64,000 bases of DNA from contig CAVYGM010000026.1 in NCBI GenBank assembly GCA_963768025.1, positions 124,001 to 188,000 of the forward strand. Reading direction: 5' to 3'. Below are positions 17,216-27,824 of the stretch, one piece after another. This stretch comes from CAVYGM01 sp963768025. GTDB taxonomy: Bacteria; Bacteroidota; Bacteroidia; Cytophagales; Spirosomataceae. A program made the position numbers and the translations under genes. The first letter of the stretch is position 1. Each line of letters begins with the position of its first letter. The notes under the pieces are model-generated. The model saw nothing but the letters and a program-made list of their open reading frames with translations. It was not told where the DNA came from and did no database searches.

Positions 17216-19485
17216 ATGCCTTTTAAAAAGCGAAATCGCTCGTTTGTGTCAATTCGGTTCAAATCATATTCAATTCGCTGTCTTTTTGCCGCGATCCTCG
17301 GCAGTGCCTTTGGGGGTGCTCTCAATATAGTAGCAGCCCGGGGAGCGTGGCCTTCCATAATCTTACCGCTAAATATAATGCGTTCTATATAGCTAACTCC
17401 GAAATGGAGGCCGCAGAACGGGCCATGGCCATTGCTTACGCGGATAATTACAATCTATTATTACCGATACTGATTCCCCTTGATTCTACCTTGGGGCTGA
17501 GCGTAAAACCCCAACTCGAAAACGCCATAAAGAAGGCGTCCATCGTAGCGGAGCGCCACCAAAACTCCAAGTGGCTGGATGATAGCTATACACTCATTGG
17601 CAAGGCCCGGCTGTACCTCGGGCAATACGACGACGGGGTGGAAGCTCTCCGGTATGTATTTACGAATGGCCGTGATGAAGATGATAAAAATACGGCCCTA
17701 ATCTGGCTCATGCGCGCCTACACCCAGAAAAAAGATTACTCGAATGCCCTTAACGTTGCCGAATATCTGCGCCAGCAACCCCTAAGCAAAGAAGCTACGC
17801 GCGAATTTTATTTGGCCAAGGCCTCTATCCATCAGCTTCAGGGGGAGTACCTCACCGCCGTGGCCATATTGGAGCAGGCGTTTCCCCTTTTGAAAAAGAA
17901 CCAGGAAACGGCTAGGCTCCATTACGTGGCCGGGCAACTCTACGACCGCATTGGCCAGTACGCGCTGGCAGCTGACCATTATAGTGACGTTGAAAAAAAC
18001 CGGCCAACGTACGACTTGTCCTTTTACGCCGGAATGAATTCCATCCAAAACAGGGTACTTTTGGATCCGAAGGTAAATCTGACGGGGGTGGGGTTTGATA
18101 AAATGCTCCGCGATCGGAAGAACAATGATTTGAAGGATAGGATATACTACACCATGGGCCTACTTTCCGAGCGCCGGAGCAATTACCCGGAGGCCGTAGG
18201 TTTCCTTCGTAAATCCATTGAGTCGGCGGGGGGCAATACCCAACAGGTACCTTATACCTATCTGGAACTGGCTCGGATTAATTATGACCGCCTGGAAAAC
18301 TACGAAGTGGCGAAGGCCTATTATGACAGCGCCCTGGTGACCCTCCCCAAAGAGGCCGAACAATACAAAAATGTGGTGGATCGGAAGAAAGCACTCGATG
18401 AGTTTGTGATTCAGCTGGGTATAGTGAATCGAGAGGATAGTTTGCAAACCTTGGCCCAACTGAATCCGGCCACCTTGGATCGGAAATTGGACGCCATCAT
18501 CGAACGGGAAGAGGAAGAAAAGAGACAATTGTTGCTCAAAGCTCAGGAAGCCCTGGCGGCCGCCAGTCGCCCATCGGCCAGCGATATCGGAACCCCTTTT
18601 CTAGCGGGCGGCAACGAACGCCGCTGGGAATTATACGACCCGCCGATGGTGAATCAGGGCCAGGTGGAGTTCAGGCGTTTGTGGGGTAATCGCTCCCTTG
18701 GAGGACAATTGGCGGCGGTCCAACAAGGAAAATGAATTCCTTTACCGCCAGTCGCCCAAAACCCGGACTGTGAAAGCTGCCGTGGTACGGCCCCGCCAGG
18801 AACAATTTGGGCTTGCAGCCGGAAATAACCCTGACAAGGGTTCGGAGGCATGGGTGGCGCGTCGGGAGGATTTGCGCAAGAATATTCCGACTCACCGATG
18901 CCGCCTGGCGGCTTCGGAAAAACGGGAGGAGGAGGCGCTGTACCGGTTAGGCAAAATTTATCGGTTTGACTTAAAAGAATCCGAGAAGGCCGTTACAACC
19001 TTTACTCGTTTGCTTAACGAATTTCCTAAAACGGCCTATCGGGAGGAAATTTATTACCTGGTTTATCTCTCCCTGGAAGAAAACAATAAGAACCGACCAC
19101 TGTGGAAAGAAAAATTGTTGGCCGAATTTCCGAACTCTTCCTACGCCCGCTTGCTCAATCAGGCAGCCTTAGCAGGTAACAAAGGAACAGCACACGGCAG
19201 CGGATCAGCCGCCAAGACCTACGAAACAATTTATGCATTGTCTACTCGTCGGGAAACTATTCGGAAGCATTGGCCCAGGTAGAGAACGCCATGATTGTGT
19301 ACCGGGAAAATATTTGGTGGATAAGTTTGCCCTGTTGCGAATTTTCTTGGTGGGCAAAGTGCAGGGACGTGATGCCTATCTTGCAGGCCATTAACGAATT
19401 CATTCGCCTGTATCCCGATAGTCCGCTGTTCCCCCGGGTGCAGGAAATGCTCGAAGTATCGGGTCGGGCCTCTACCCGGCGTTGA
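17216..19485 (+). CDS. PorW/SprE-like TPR lipoprotein of the type IX secretion system, many frameshifts
   Basis: Rebuilt length about 756 residues. The start ATG 17216 gives a basic N-terminus and a hydrophobic core. After a one-base correction in the GGGGG run at about 17313 it continues to a lipobox Cys (AF-GCSQYSSSP). The body is a chain of tetratricopeptide-like helical repeats (for example SNALNVAEYLRQQPLSKEA, YLELARINYDRLENYEVAKA and ALYRLGKIY). Architecture and neighbourhood suit SprE/PorW, a periplasmic lipoprotein that links the GldKN ring to the SprA translocon. Further breaks occur near 18700, 18895, 18925, 19235, 19310 and 19385. The repeats continue across each, so the gene is probably whole in the cell. 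Confidence 0.75.
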
Positions 19486-19498
19486 TCTTGAAAATTAG

Positions 19499-19506
19499 TA
19501 TATTTG
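19499..19506 (+). promoter_or_regulatory. Possible -7 promoter box for the PBP1A gene
   Basis: TATATTTG is a perfect TAnnTTTG match in the 140-base gap between the TPR lipoprotein and PBP1A genes. The best upstream TTG is only 14 bases away rather than 19-21, so the assignment rests on the -7 element alone. Confidence 0.35.
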
Positions 19507-19625
19507 TAGAAAGCAACCAGGTCTTTGCTTTTTGGCTTGACTACCCCAGCCAGTTTATAGTTTCGTTGGATGGACATAAGCCGCAATTGCCTTATATTGA
19601 TTACTTATAAAACAATTATTTTAAT

Positions 19626-21927
19626 ATGCTTGAATTAAAGCCTGGTAAATACCGCCGGAACATTGTTCACATTTGGCGGTATTCGGCGCTGGTTCTGGGA
19701 TTGTTTATCTTTTACATAGTAGCGGTTAGTTTTAATTTCTTCTGGCTATTTGGGCCAATGCCTGATCTGAAGACGCTGGAAAACCCCAAAAGTGAGGTAG
19801 CATCCGAGTTGATTTCGGAAGACGGTAAATCCATCGGGAAGTACTTTATTGAGAACCGGGCACCCGTAGAATTCGATCAGGTTTCGCCCCGGTTGGTCGA
19901 GGCACTGATTGCCACCGAGGATGCTCGGTTTGTGAAGCACTCCGGCATTGACCTCCGTAGCCTTTTCAGGGTAGGCAAGGGCGTCGTGACGGGCAACTCT
20001 AGCTCGGGCGGAGGTAGTACCCTTACGCAGCAGGTGGCCAAGAATTTGTTCCAAACCCGCTCGGAACAATACCGTGGGGTGCTTGGCCATATTCCCCTGG
20101 TAACCGTACCGTTATTGCCAAAACCAAGGAATGGATTTTGTCGGTCATTCTGGAACGCAAATACACCAAGCGGGAAATTCTGATGATGTACCTCAACACG
20201 GTATCTTTTGGGAATAATACCTACGGGATCAAGGTCGCAGCGCGAACCTACTTCAACAAGGACACCTGGAACCTGGATGTACACGAGGCGGCTTTACTGG
20301 TAGGAATGCTTGCAGAATCCTACCTTGTACAATCCGTTCCGCTTTCCGAACAATGCTCTCAATCGCCGGAATACGGTTCTGGATCAGATGCAGAAGTACG
20401 AGTTCCTGGATGCGGCCAAATTTGCCGTCTACCACGAGAAACCGTTGAGCCTGCGGTTTACCATCGAAAGCCACAATACGGGGTCGGCCCCCTATTTCCG
20501 GGAATCGATGAAAGGATACCTGAAAGGACTGGGTTGAACAGTATAACGACGACAATGGTACCAATTTTGATTTGTATACCAGTGGGTTAAGGGTTTATAC
20601 CACCATCGATTCCCGCATGCAGCAGTATGCCGAGGAAGCGGTTACTGAGCACATGAAAGTGCAACAGAAACTTTTTTTTGAACACTGGAAAGATCGGAAC
20701 CCCTGGGTGGATCAGAACGGAAAAGAAATAAAAGGATTTCTGGATGGGGCTGTCCGTTCGTCTCCCCGATTCCGAAACATTGTCAAAGAGGTGGGTGAAA
20801 AAGAGGCTTGGAAAATAATGAGAACACCCTACAAGATGAAGGTGTTTACGTGGGATGGTGAGAAAGAAGTGACCATGAGTCCGATGGATTCTATCAAGTA
20901 CTATAAGCACTTCCTACGGACCGGAATGATGTCCATGGACCCGCGAAACGGGCACGTAAAAGCCTGGGTGGGGGGCATTAATTTTCGGTATTTCAAATAT
21001 GATCACGTAAAACAGGGATCTCGTCAGCCGGGATCTACCTTCAAGCCATTCGTGTATGTTTCGGCCCTGGACAAGAATTTTCTCACTCCCTGTACGCACG
21101 TAGTGGATCGTCCGGTTACGTTTACTTTGGCCGATGGAGTACCAGGTGGCTGGACCCCCAAAAACGCAAATAACAAATACTCCTACCAGGCGCTATCCCT
21201 TCGACAGGCCATTGGGAAATCTGTCAATTCGGTGAGCGCCTACATCATGAAGCAGGTAAAGCCTAGAACCGTAGTAGAATACGCTCATAAACTCGGAATC
21301 ACCAGCGAATTGGAAGAAAAGCCGTCCCTCTGCCTTGGGATTAGTGATGTGTCGGTATACGAAATGGTGGGAGCTTACTGCGCTTTTGTGAATAGTGGTC
21401 ACCGCACCGAACCCATGACGATCCTACGCATTGAGGACCGCTACGGAAATTTGTTGCAGGAATTTTTCCCCAAGGCCAATCAGGAATTAAGCGCCAATAT
21501 GGCCTACAACATGATCTACCTCATGCGCGGAGCGGTGGAAGATCCGGGTGGAACCGCCGGTAGATTGAGAACCTACGGCGTGACCGAAGGAAACGAAATT
21601 GCCGCCAAAACGGGCACTACCTCCAATTACTCCGACGGATGGTTTATGGGTATGACCCACAGCCTGGTTACCGGAGTATGGGTAGGTGGCGAGGATCGTA
21701 GCACGCACTTCCGGACGATGGCCTACGGGCAAGGCGGCCGGATCGCCATGCCTGCCTGGGGGTTGTACATGCAAAAAGTGTACGCCGACCCGACGTTGGT
21801 CCAATACCGCAAGGGGAAATTTAATATGCCCCCTAATTTTACCCTCGACTGTGGCGGCGTGTATACCGATAGCTCCAATACCTACGTGCCGCCGTCGCGC
21901 TCAGACGACGAGGGGGTACTTTTCTGA
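19626..21927 (+). CDS. Penicillin-binding protein 1A (bifunctional glycosyltransferase/transpeptidase), frameshifted
   Basis: Class A PBP of about 766 residues that polymerises and cross-links peptidoglycan at the inner membrane. An N-terminal anchor (YSALVLGLFIFYIVAV) precedes the GT51 domain: ATEDARFVKHSGID, GGGSTLTQQVAKNLF and REILMMYLNTVSFGNNTYGI. The transpeptidase domain has SxxK in PGSTFKPF, SxN in KSVNSVSA and KTG in AAKTGTTSNYSDGWF. The GT51 part is broken at about 20085, 20310 and 20545; everything after 20572 is in one frame. Because both catalytic sites are conserved, the breaks look like sequence errors. It is followed 21 bases later by glycerate kinase. Confidence 0.9.
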
Positions 21928-21948
21928 CCATTTTAAGACTTCTGCCGT

Positions 21949-23115
21949 ATGAAAATTGTCATTGCTCCCGACAAATTCCGGGGATCGCTGGATGCCGAAG
22001 AGGTAAGTAATGCGATGGCCGAGGGGGTGAGGCTAGCCTATCCGGAAGCCGAGCTAGTGACAATCCCATTGGCCGACGGGGGCGAAGGAACGGCCAAAGC
22101 GCTGACGTTACACGCTGGCGGGTCATTTGTGTCGGTCAAGGTTTTTGACCCTCTGGGCAGAAAAATAGAAGCATCTTACGGGTTGTCAGCCGATAAAAAA
22201 ACGGCCTTCATAGAAATGGCCTCCGCCTCGGGCTTGTGGCTGTTGGATCTGAATGAACGCGATCCTTCCAAAACCACCTCGTACGGTACCGGGCAGCTTA
22301 TTGCCGATGCCATGGAAAGAGGAGTGAGGCACATCATATTGGGTATTGGCGGGAGTGCCACTAACGATGCGGGAATTGGGATGGCAGCGGCCCTTGGATA
22401 CCGGTTTGTGGATAGCCTGGGGAAAGACCTTCCGCCGAACGGTGAACACCTCATCCATATTCATTCGATTGATTGCAGCTCGGTAAACAGACTGCTAGAA
22501 GATGTAAAAATCACCGTGGCCTGCGATGTTACAAACCCTTTGTACGGCAGCGATGGTGCTTCGTTGGTGTATGCCCCGCAGAAAGGTGCTTCCCTAGATA
22601 AAGCCGAGCAATTGGATAAAGGCTTATTTATCCTTTCCAAAGTGGCTACCAAGGCCTTTGGCCGCGACGTGAGTCAGACCCCCGGAGCCGGTGCGGCCGG
22701 TGGGGTAGGGGCTGGTGCCATGTGGTTTATGAACGCCACGCTCGAGCCGGGAGCAAGCATCGTACTGCGACAGACCGAGGTGGAAAAACATGTTCAGGGT
22801 GCCGATTTGGTCATTACGGGGGAGGGCAAGTTGGATCATCAAACGTTAAAAGGGAAACTCGTCCTTGGACTGGCCTCGATCTGTGCGGCCAACCAGGTAC
22901 CCGTGGCGGTCGTATGTGGGACGTTGGCCATTTCGCCCCGCGAAGTACAACAGGCAGGGCTCCTCTTCGCTGTGTCAGCCATCACCCGGCCTATGACACT
23001 CGAACAGGCCCAAAAAGAAGCATTCAAGTTGGTAAGCGAAGCAACTTTTCATATGATCCGGTTGTTTTTTTTTAATAACCAAAAGTACCGGGAAGTAGAG
23101 GAAGTGAATGGCTGA
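21949..23115 (+). CDS. Glycerate 2-kinase (GlxK/GarK family)
   Basis: A 388-residue type II glycerate kinase, intact. The N-terminal MKIVIAPDKFRGSLDA is the family signature, followed by PLADGGEGTAKAL and the GIGGSATNDAGIGMAAALGY loop that binds phosphate and substrate. ITGEGKLDHQTLKGK near residue 285 is the conserved catalytic-side segment. It phosphorylates glycerate with ATP to 2-phosphoglycerate in the cytosol. No glyoxylate carboligase or tartronate reductase is adjacent, so the source of glycerate is unclear. The 3' end overlaps the start of uvrC by 8 bases, indicating co-transcription. Confidence 0.92.
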   Translation: MKIVIAPDKFRGSLDAEEVSNAMAEGVRLAYPEAELVTIPLADGGEGTAKALTLHAGGSFVSVKVFDPLGRKIEASYGLSADKKTAFIEMASASGLWLLDLNERDPSKTTSYGTGQLIADAMERGVRHIILGIGGSATNDAGIGMAAALGYRFVDSLGKDLPPNGEHLIHIHSIDCSSVNRLLEDVKITVACDVTNPLYGSDGASLVYAPQKGASLDKAEQLDKGLFILSKVATKAFGRDVSQTPGAGAAGGVGAGAMWFMNATLEPGASIVLRQTEVEKHVQGADLVITGEGKLDHQTLKGKLVLGLASICAANQVPVAVVCGTLAISPREVQQAGLLFAVSAITRPMTLEQAQKEAFKLVSEATFHMIRLFFFNNQKYREVEEVNG

Positions 23116-24940
23116 TTTTGATTCAAAAAAGGAACTTACCAAAATTCCCCACGAACCTGGGGTCTATCGTTATTTCGACGATAAAGATGAAGTTATTTAT
23201 GTAGGCAAGGCCAAAGACCTTCGGAATCGGGTGGGTAGCTATTTTGTAAAATCAAACCAGCACGATCGAAAAACCAAGCGCCTTGTGAGTCAGATCCAAC
23301 GGATCGAGTTTACCATTGTCCCAACCGAATGGGATGCCCTGCTACTGGAAAACCAACTCATTAAGCGCTTTCAACCCCGATTTAATATCTTGCTGAGGGA
23401 CGATAAATCGTACCCATTTATTTGTATTACGCACGAGCCTTTCCCTCGGGTGATTACGGTTCGCCGGGTTGACCGCAGGCTGGGTACCTACTTTGGACCC
23501 TTCGCCAATCAGCGGGCTATGTATGCTTTGCTGGATATGTTCAAGTCGCTCTATACGATCCGTTCCTGCCATTTGAATCTGACCCGCGAAAATATTGAAG
23601 CCGGCAAATTCAAAGTATGCCTCGAATTCCACTTGGGTAACTGCAAAGGGCCCTGCGAAGGTCGACAATCAGAACCGGAGTATGATGCCGAGGTCGATCA
23701 GATCAACCATATTCTCAAAGGAAATCTGGCTGTTCCTCATCAGTATTTCAAAGATCGGATGATTGAGTCTGCCCAGAAGATGGCGTTTGAGCAGGCCCAC
23801 GATTGGAAAATGAAGATAGAATTGCTTTCGGATTTTCAGAGCAAAGCCACAGTGGTCAATCCCCGAATCGGCGACCTTGATGTACTCACCATTGTTTCGG
23901 ACGAAGAAGCGGCCTATTTGAATTTTATGAAAATCAAGAATGGGTACGTAGTGGCCACGCAGACGTTCGATATAAAAAAGAAACTGGAAGAGAAGGATGA
24001 GGAGATTCTGGCGCTGATGATTTTGGAGATGAGGGAAACTTACGGTGATGACGCCAAAGAATTGATCTCCAATCTGACCCCTGATCTGGATATGAAACTG
24101 GATATAGTGGTACCTCAGATAGGCGATAAGAAAAAATTGCTGGATATGTCCATGAAGAACGTCCTGTTTTTTAGAAGGGAAAAGGCGGAACGACGAGCGG
24201 TGGAAGCATCCGCCTCCACTTCCAAGCGGGATCGGGTGTTGATCAAACTAAAAGCGGATCTTCAATTGAAATCATTACCCCGTCACATTGAATGTTTTGA
24301 TAACTCCAATATTCAGGGTACCAATCCCGTGGCGGCAATGGTTTGTTTCAAGGATGGTAGGCCGTCCAAAAAGGACTACAGACACTTCACCATAAAAACG
24401 GTAATTGGACCCAATGACTTTGCTTCCATGAATGAGGTAGTTGGGCGGCGGTATGCAAGGCTGTTGAATGAGGAGGAACCCCTTCCGGATCTGATCGTGG
24501 TAGATGGTGGCAAGGGTCAACTAAGCGCTGCCTGCGATGCGTTGAAAGAGCTGAACCTATACGGAAAGATACCCATCATCGGGATTGCTAAACGTCTGGA
24601 GGAAATCTATTTTCCCGAGGATTCGCTCCCGCTGTATATTGATAAAAAATCCGAATCACTCAAACTTATTCAGCAAATTAGGGACGAGGCTCACCGCTTC
24701 GCCATTACCTACCATCGCGACAAGCGGAGTCGAAGCAGCTTGGTGAGTGAGTTGGAAAATGTAGATGGAATTGGAAAAAAAACAGCTGCGGTACTATTAA
24801 AGCATTATCGTGGGATCAGGGCAATAAGGGAAAGCTCACTAGAACAGCTTGCAGAGGTAGTGGGCCCTGACAAGGCACGGAAAGTTCGGGCCTATTTTGA
24901 CACCATGGTGGATATAGCAAACAACGAGGTGGAGCAGTAA
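23108..24940 (+). CDS. uvrC: UvrABC excinuclease subunit C
   Basis: Intact 610-residue UvrC, which makes both incisions in nucleotide excision repair. The GIY-YIG domain (residues 12-95) shows GVYRYFDDKDEVIYVGKAK. Four cysteines at 154, 171, 179 and 183 match the Fe-S-type Cys cluster of UvrC. The RNase H-like second nuclease lies at about 385-500 (HIECFDNSNIQGTNPVAAMV and DLIVVDGGKGQLSAA). A C-terminal helix-hairpin-helix pair contains ENVDGIGKKTAAVLLKHY. Its start lies within the glycerate kinase reading frame. Confidence 0.97.
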   Translation: MADFDSKKELTKIPHEPGVYRYFDDKDEVIYVGKAKDLRNRVGSYFVKSNQHDRKTKRLVSQIQRIEFTIVPTEWDALLLENQLIKRFQPRFNILLRDDKSYPFICITHEPFPRVITVRRVDRRLGTYFGPFANQRAMYALLDMFKSLYTIRSCHLNLTRENIEAGKFKVCLEFHLGNCKGPCEGRQSEPEYDAEVDQINHILKGNLAVPHQYFKDRMIESAQKMAFEQAHDWKMKIELLSDFQSKATVVNPRIGDLDVLTIVSDEEAAYLNFMKIKNGYVVATQTFDIKKKLEEKDEEILALMILEMRETYGDDAKELISNLTPDLDMKLDIVVPQIGDKKKLLDMSMKNVLFFRREKAERRAVEASASTSKRDRVLIKLKADLQLKSLPRHIECFDNSNIQGTNPVAAMVCFKDGRPSKKDYRHFTIKTVIGPNDFASMNEVVGRRYARLLNEEEPLPDLIVVDGGKGQLSAACDALKELNLYGKIPIIGIAKRLEEIYFPEDSLPLYIDKKSESLKLIQQIRDEAHRFAITYHRDKRSRSSLVSELENVDGIGKKTAAVLLKHYRGIRAIRESSLEQLAEVVGPDKARKVRAYFDTMVDIANNEVEQ

Positions 24941-24966
24941 ATTGTAAGTCTTATAAAAAAAAGGGC

Positions 24967-25011
24967 ATAAACGACAAAAGGAGCGAAAATTTCGCTCCTT
25001 TTGTCGTTTAT
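24967..25011. terminator. Bidirectional terminator between uvrC and gldN
   Basis: A perfect 22-bp inverted repeat (24967-24988 with 24990-25011) is centred on a single A, with A/T tracts inside and outside the GC core. It separates convergent uvrC (+) and gldN (-). Confidence 0.85.
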
Positions 25012-25062
25012 AACTTGGATTGGAAAAAGGCTAAACTGCCTTAAACCGATACCTTGAAAGGC

Positions 25063-26130
25063 TCAATATTCCCACATCCCGCTTTCAAGTTCAAGCAATT
25101 CCTGTTCGAATTGGATAGACTTGATTAGGCCTTGCTTCTCTCCTTTGTAAATGTCGATAAACGACTTATCCTCAGGGTTGGAGTATTTAGTGACGCGGCC
25201 ATAAGGCAAACGAAGATCAAAAGCATCCGCCAGGTTTTTGTGCTGGGCGATATTTTGGGTATTGTACCAGATGTATTTCTTAGGATCGCTTCTGAACAAC
25301 CGCTCTACATCCTTGTACTTAAAGGAAGCAACTGGAATCTCCAAACCAGTAGTTGCATTTTGATCCGCCGGCAAAACGAGGGTAATGGTCTGAATATCCA
25401 TGTACAATCGTGAACGCTTTTTGTCAAAGGTCCAGTCTTCCTTAACTTCCAGCAAGCTCAACTGATCAGGAAAGAATTCTTCCTCAGGCGTGATGGTGGA
25501 TAGTTGTTGGAACTCCTCCTGCTTTGGCTCTTCTACTTTTGGTTCTTCTACGACTGCCACCTCAGTTTTTGCTCCTTTCTTAGCCGGAGTTTTCTTCTTC
25601 ACGGGAGTTCCCCACCCGTCATCTTCCACAGCGGCCGTCTTTTTGGTATCTTTCTTTTCGGTACCCCATCCATCTTCCGCCGCTGCAGGTGCTGGCTTGG
25701 CAGGGTCGGCTTTGGGTTTATCGTCCCATCCACCGGCTCCATTGGCCGCAGGCTGTCCAAATCCGGCCGCGATTTCCTCGGCAGAAAGTCCAGCTACCTG
25801 ATTTGGAATCAAAAGCTTTTTGTGCAGAAGTTCAGGAGTCAGTTTTGTTGTACACGAGTCATTCGCGTAGGCATCCAGGAGTCCCGCCTTAGTGGCTTCC
25901 AACAGGTAACGAGTTATTTCGTTATTCTTGGAAAACATCGGAAGGTTTTGTTTTTCCTTCAAATCCACCCGACGCCACAAGGAGCGCTTCATCATGACAT
26001 CATGATCATCAATAGGGCGGGCCGAAAGTTGATTCATCTTCGACTCGTCTCGTTCCTGTGCGTTAGCTGCCGTAACGCCCAAAGCCAACGTTGCAAGAGA
26101 CAGTACCACCACTTTTCCGTTCATTCTCAT
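25063..26130 (-). CDS. gldN: Gliding motility / type IX secretion ring protein GldN (PorN)
   Basis: A 355-residue periplasmic partner of the lipoprotein GldK; together they form the T9SS outer-membrane-associated ring. A signal peptide covers residues 1-24. The conserved N-terminal region (RSLWRRVDLKEKQNLPMFSK) and C-terminal region (DIQTITLVLPADQN, FRSDPKKYIWYNTQN, KSFIDIYKGEKQGL) match GldN. Between them, at about residues 130-220, lies a Lys/Pro/Ala/Glu-rich low-complexity insert carrying three GGWDDKP/DGWGT units. It is the last gene of the porP-gldKLMN block. Confidence 0.93.
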   Translation of the reverse strand: MRMNGKVVVLSLATLALGVTAANAQERDESKMNQLSARPIDDHDVMMKRSLWRRVDLKEKQNLPMFSKNNEITRYLLEATKAGLLDAYANDSCTTKLTPELLHKKLLIPNQVAGLSAEEIAAGFGQPAANGAGGWDDKPKADPAKPAPAAAEDGWGTEKKDTKKTAAVEDDGWGTPVKKKTPAKKGAKTEVAVVEEPKVEEPKQEEFQQLSTITPEEEFFPDQLSLLEVKEDWTFDKKRSRLYMDIQTITLVLPADQNATTGLEIPVASFKYKDVERLFRSDPKKYIWYNTQNIAQHKNLADAFDLRLPYGRVTKYSNPEDKSFIDIYKGEKQGLIKSIQFEQELLELESGMWEY

Positions 26131-26176
26131 AGCACTTTGTATTTAATTTTTTCTTTATAACGATACAAACCAAAAA

Positions 26177-27769
26177 TCAGTATAAAGTGACCTGCCGGGT
26201 CTGATTACCCATTTCCACATCACTGATTTCTCCTTTGAAATTTCGACGTTGTACGCCCAGTATTTCTACCACATACCGGTCGCCAGGTTCGGCATTAGAC
26301 GCCAAGGAAGAAATAGATCCACCGCCTGAAAGCGTAATGGGACCCGCTACACGGCGTTGGCCTCGCGCCAAAGACACCTGAATTTGGGAAACTCGGAAAT
26401 TGGCATCTTCCGGAGAAAAATTCTTGAAGCTTTCGTCCGATACAGCCACTACCTGAATAGAACGAGCGCCCGAAGCAGCCGCACCGCGGCGTTCATCCAA
26501 AACTGCGCCATTAACTCGTATTTCAAGGGTTGGCTTAGGAACACGTTGTACCCGGAAGGGCTCAGTACCCAATACATTTCCCTGGTTCGAGATCGTCAGG
26601 CTCACCTGAGCACGGTTAGGTACGATTGTAAACTTACCCTTCTGACCGCTGTTGATGATCTCGGCTCCGTCGGCTCTGAATACCGGTGCCCACAACGCAC
26701 CCAAAGCCGGGCTTTGGATACTCAACTTATTGGAACATCCGAAATAGAGGGGAGGCAAGGTACCCGTTTCGATCTGATAGGTTGGTCGAGCCACAAAATA
26801 TTCCTGCTCCAACCGTACCGTGGTATCTCTACCTGCCGGGGTCGGAAAGGAAATTACCCCCTGCAATACCCGACGGGCAAGCCCTTCGGCATTATATCCA
26901 CCGCCTTGGGCTGTAAATTCAATAATCCCTTTTCCATTTTCAACCCGGATAGGTGATCCATTGAGGCTCATGCGAGGCGTTATACCAGAGGCAGAAGCAG
27001 CAATGAACATTTCTCCTTTGAACTTAGTACCGGCGGCTACTACCTTCGATTCGGTACTGATCATGGCCAATACACGGTCAAATTTAATGTCGGCCGCTCC
27101 CACTTTACTAGCCAGGAAGTTCAGTACTTCTCCTTCCATCCGGCGAATATCCGTCTGCTTTTGGCTCAGTACGGCTAATGCCGCCGCAACGGGGGTTTGG
27201 GCAAAGTTCAATTCGGCAAAATCCTTGTTACGCTGGTCTGCCCGATTTTGAGCGACCGGATCATCCTTTGCATCTAAGGCTAAAGGCTGGAATTTTTGGG
27301 GACTATAATTGTTGAGCTTCTGCGTAAAGTCATTCATCCGCTGTTTTAACGCGTAGGCTTTACCGTTTTTACCTCCTCCAATCATCAGAGCCGCGACTTT
27401 CTCCTCCTCTTGTGGGTTTTTGATGCTGCCGTCTTCTTTTAAGCCATCGCCAGCTTTATCAATAATCTCCTGCTTTAGAGCGCTAAGTTCACTAACCATC
27501 GTTGCGGTGATTTGGCGAACCTCATCGGCTTGCTTCATTACGGCAACGTCTGCCGCGCGGTTTCCAGACTTATCTACCGCGGCCTTTATTTTAAGTACTG
27601 TTTCCTGATTTATTTTATTGGCTGCTCCCGAAGACAATTCTAATGAGTTGTTCAATAGGATGAATTTTTCGATAATAGCGGAGCTCACCTGTAAAGCCAG
27701 CATAGCCGTTAGTACCAAATACATCATCCCAATCATCTTCTGACGGGGCGTTTCTTTTCCACCTGCCAT
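26177..27769 (-). CDS. gldM: Gliding motility / type IX secretion motor protein GldM (PorM)
   Basis: A 530-residue single-pass inner-membrane protein. The N-terminal PRQKMIGMMYLVLTAMLALQ is the conserved cytoplasmic stub plus membrane helix that inserts into the GldL pentamer. The rest is the long periplasmic shaft of four domains (D1-D4) that carries torque and proton-motive energy to the outer-membrane ring. Length and boundaries are normal and no frame break is present. It starts 55 bases after gldL and precedes gldN by 46 bases. Confidence 0.95.
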   Translation of the reverse strand: MAGGKETPRQKMIGMMYLVLTAMLALQVSSAIIEKFILLNNSLELSSGAANKINQETVLKIKAAVDKSGNRAADVAVMKQADEVRQITATMVSELSALKQEIIDKAGDGLKEDGSIKNPQEEEKVAALMIGGGKNGKAYALKQRMNDFTQKLNNYSPQKFQPLALDAKDDPVAQNRADQRNKDFAELNFAQTPVAAALAVLSQKQTDIRRMEGEVLNFLASKVGAADIKFDRVLAMISTESKVVAAGTKFKGEMFIAASASGITPRMSLNGSPIRVENGKGIIEFTAQGGGYNAEGLARRVLQGVISFPTPAGRDTTVRLEQEYFVARPTYQIETGTLPPLYFGCSNKLSIQSPALGALWAPVFRADGAEIINSGQKGKFTIVPNRAQVSLTISNQGNVLGTEPFRVQRVPKPTLEIRVNGAVLDERRGAAASGARSIQVVAVSDESFKNFSPEDANFRVSQIQVSLARGQRRVAGPITLSGGGSISSLASNAEPGDRYVVEILGVQRRNFKGEISDVEMGNQTRQVTLY

Positions 27770-27824
27770 AGTATACAGTGATCGGTTATCTTGTGAGGAT
27801 TTTATTAATTAGGTACAGAATATA

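Noticed and set aside
19626..21927. PBP1A as a decayed pseudogene or a programmed frameshift
   Set aside because: All GT51 and transpeptidase motifs are conserved and there are three unrelated breaks. A programmed shift would be single and have a slippery site. Sequencing error is simpler.
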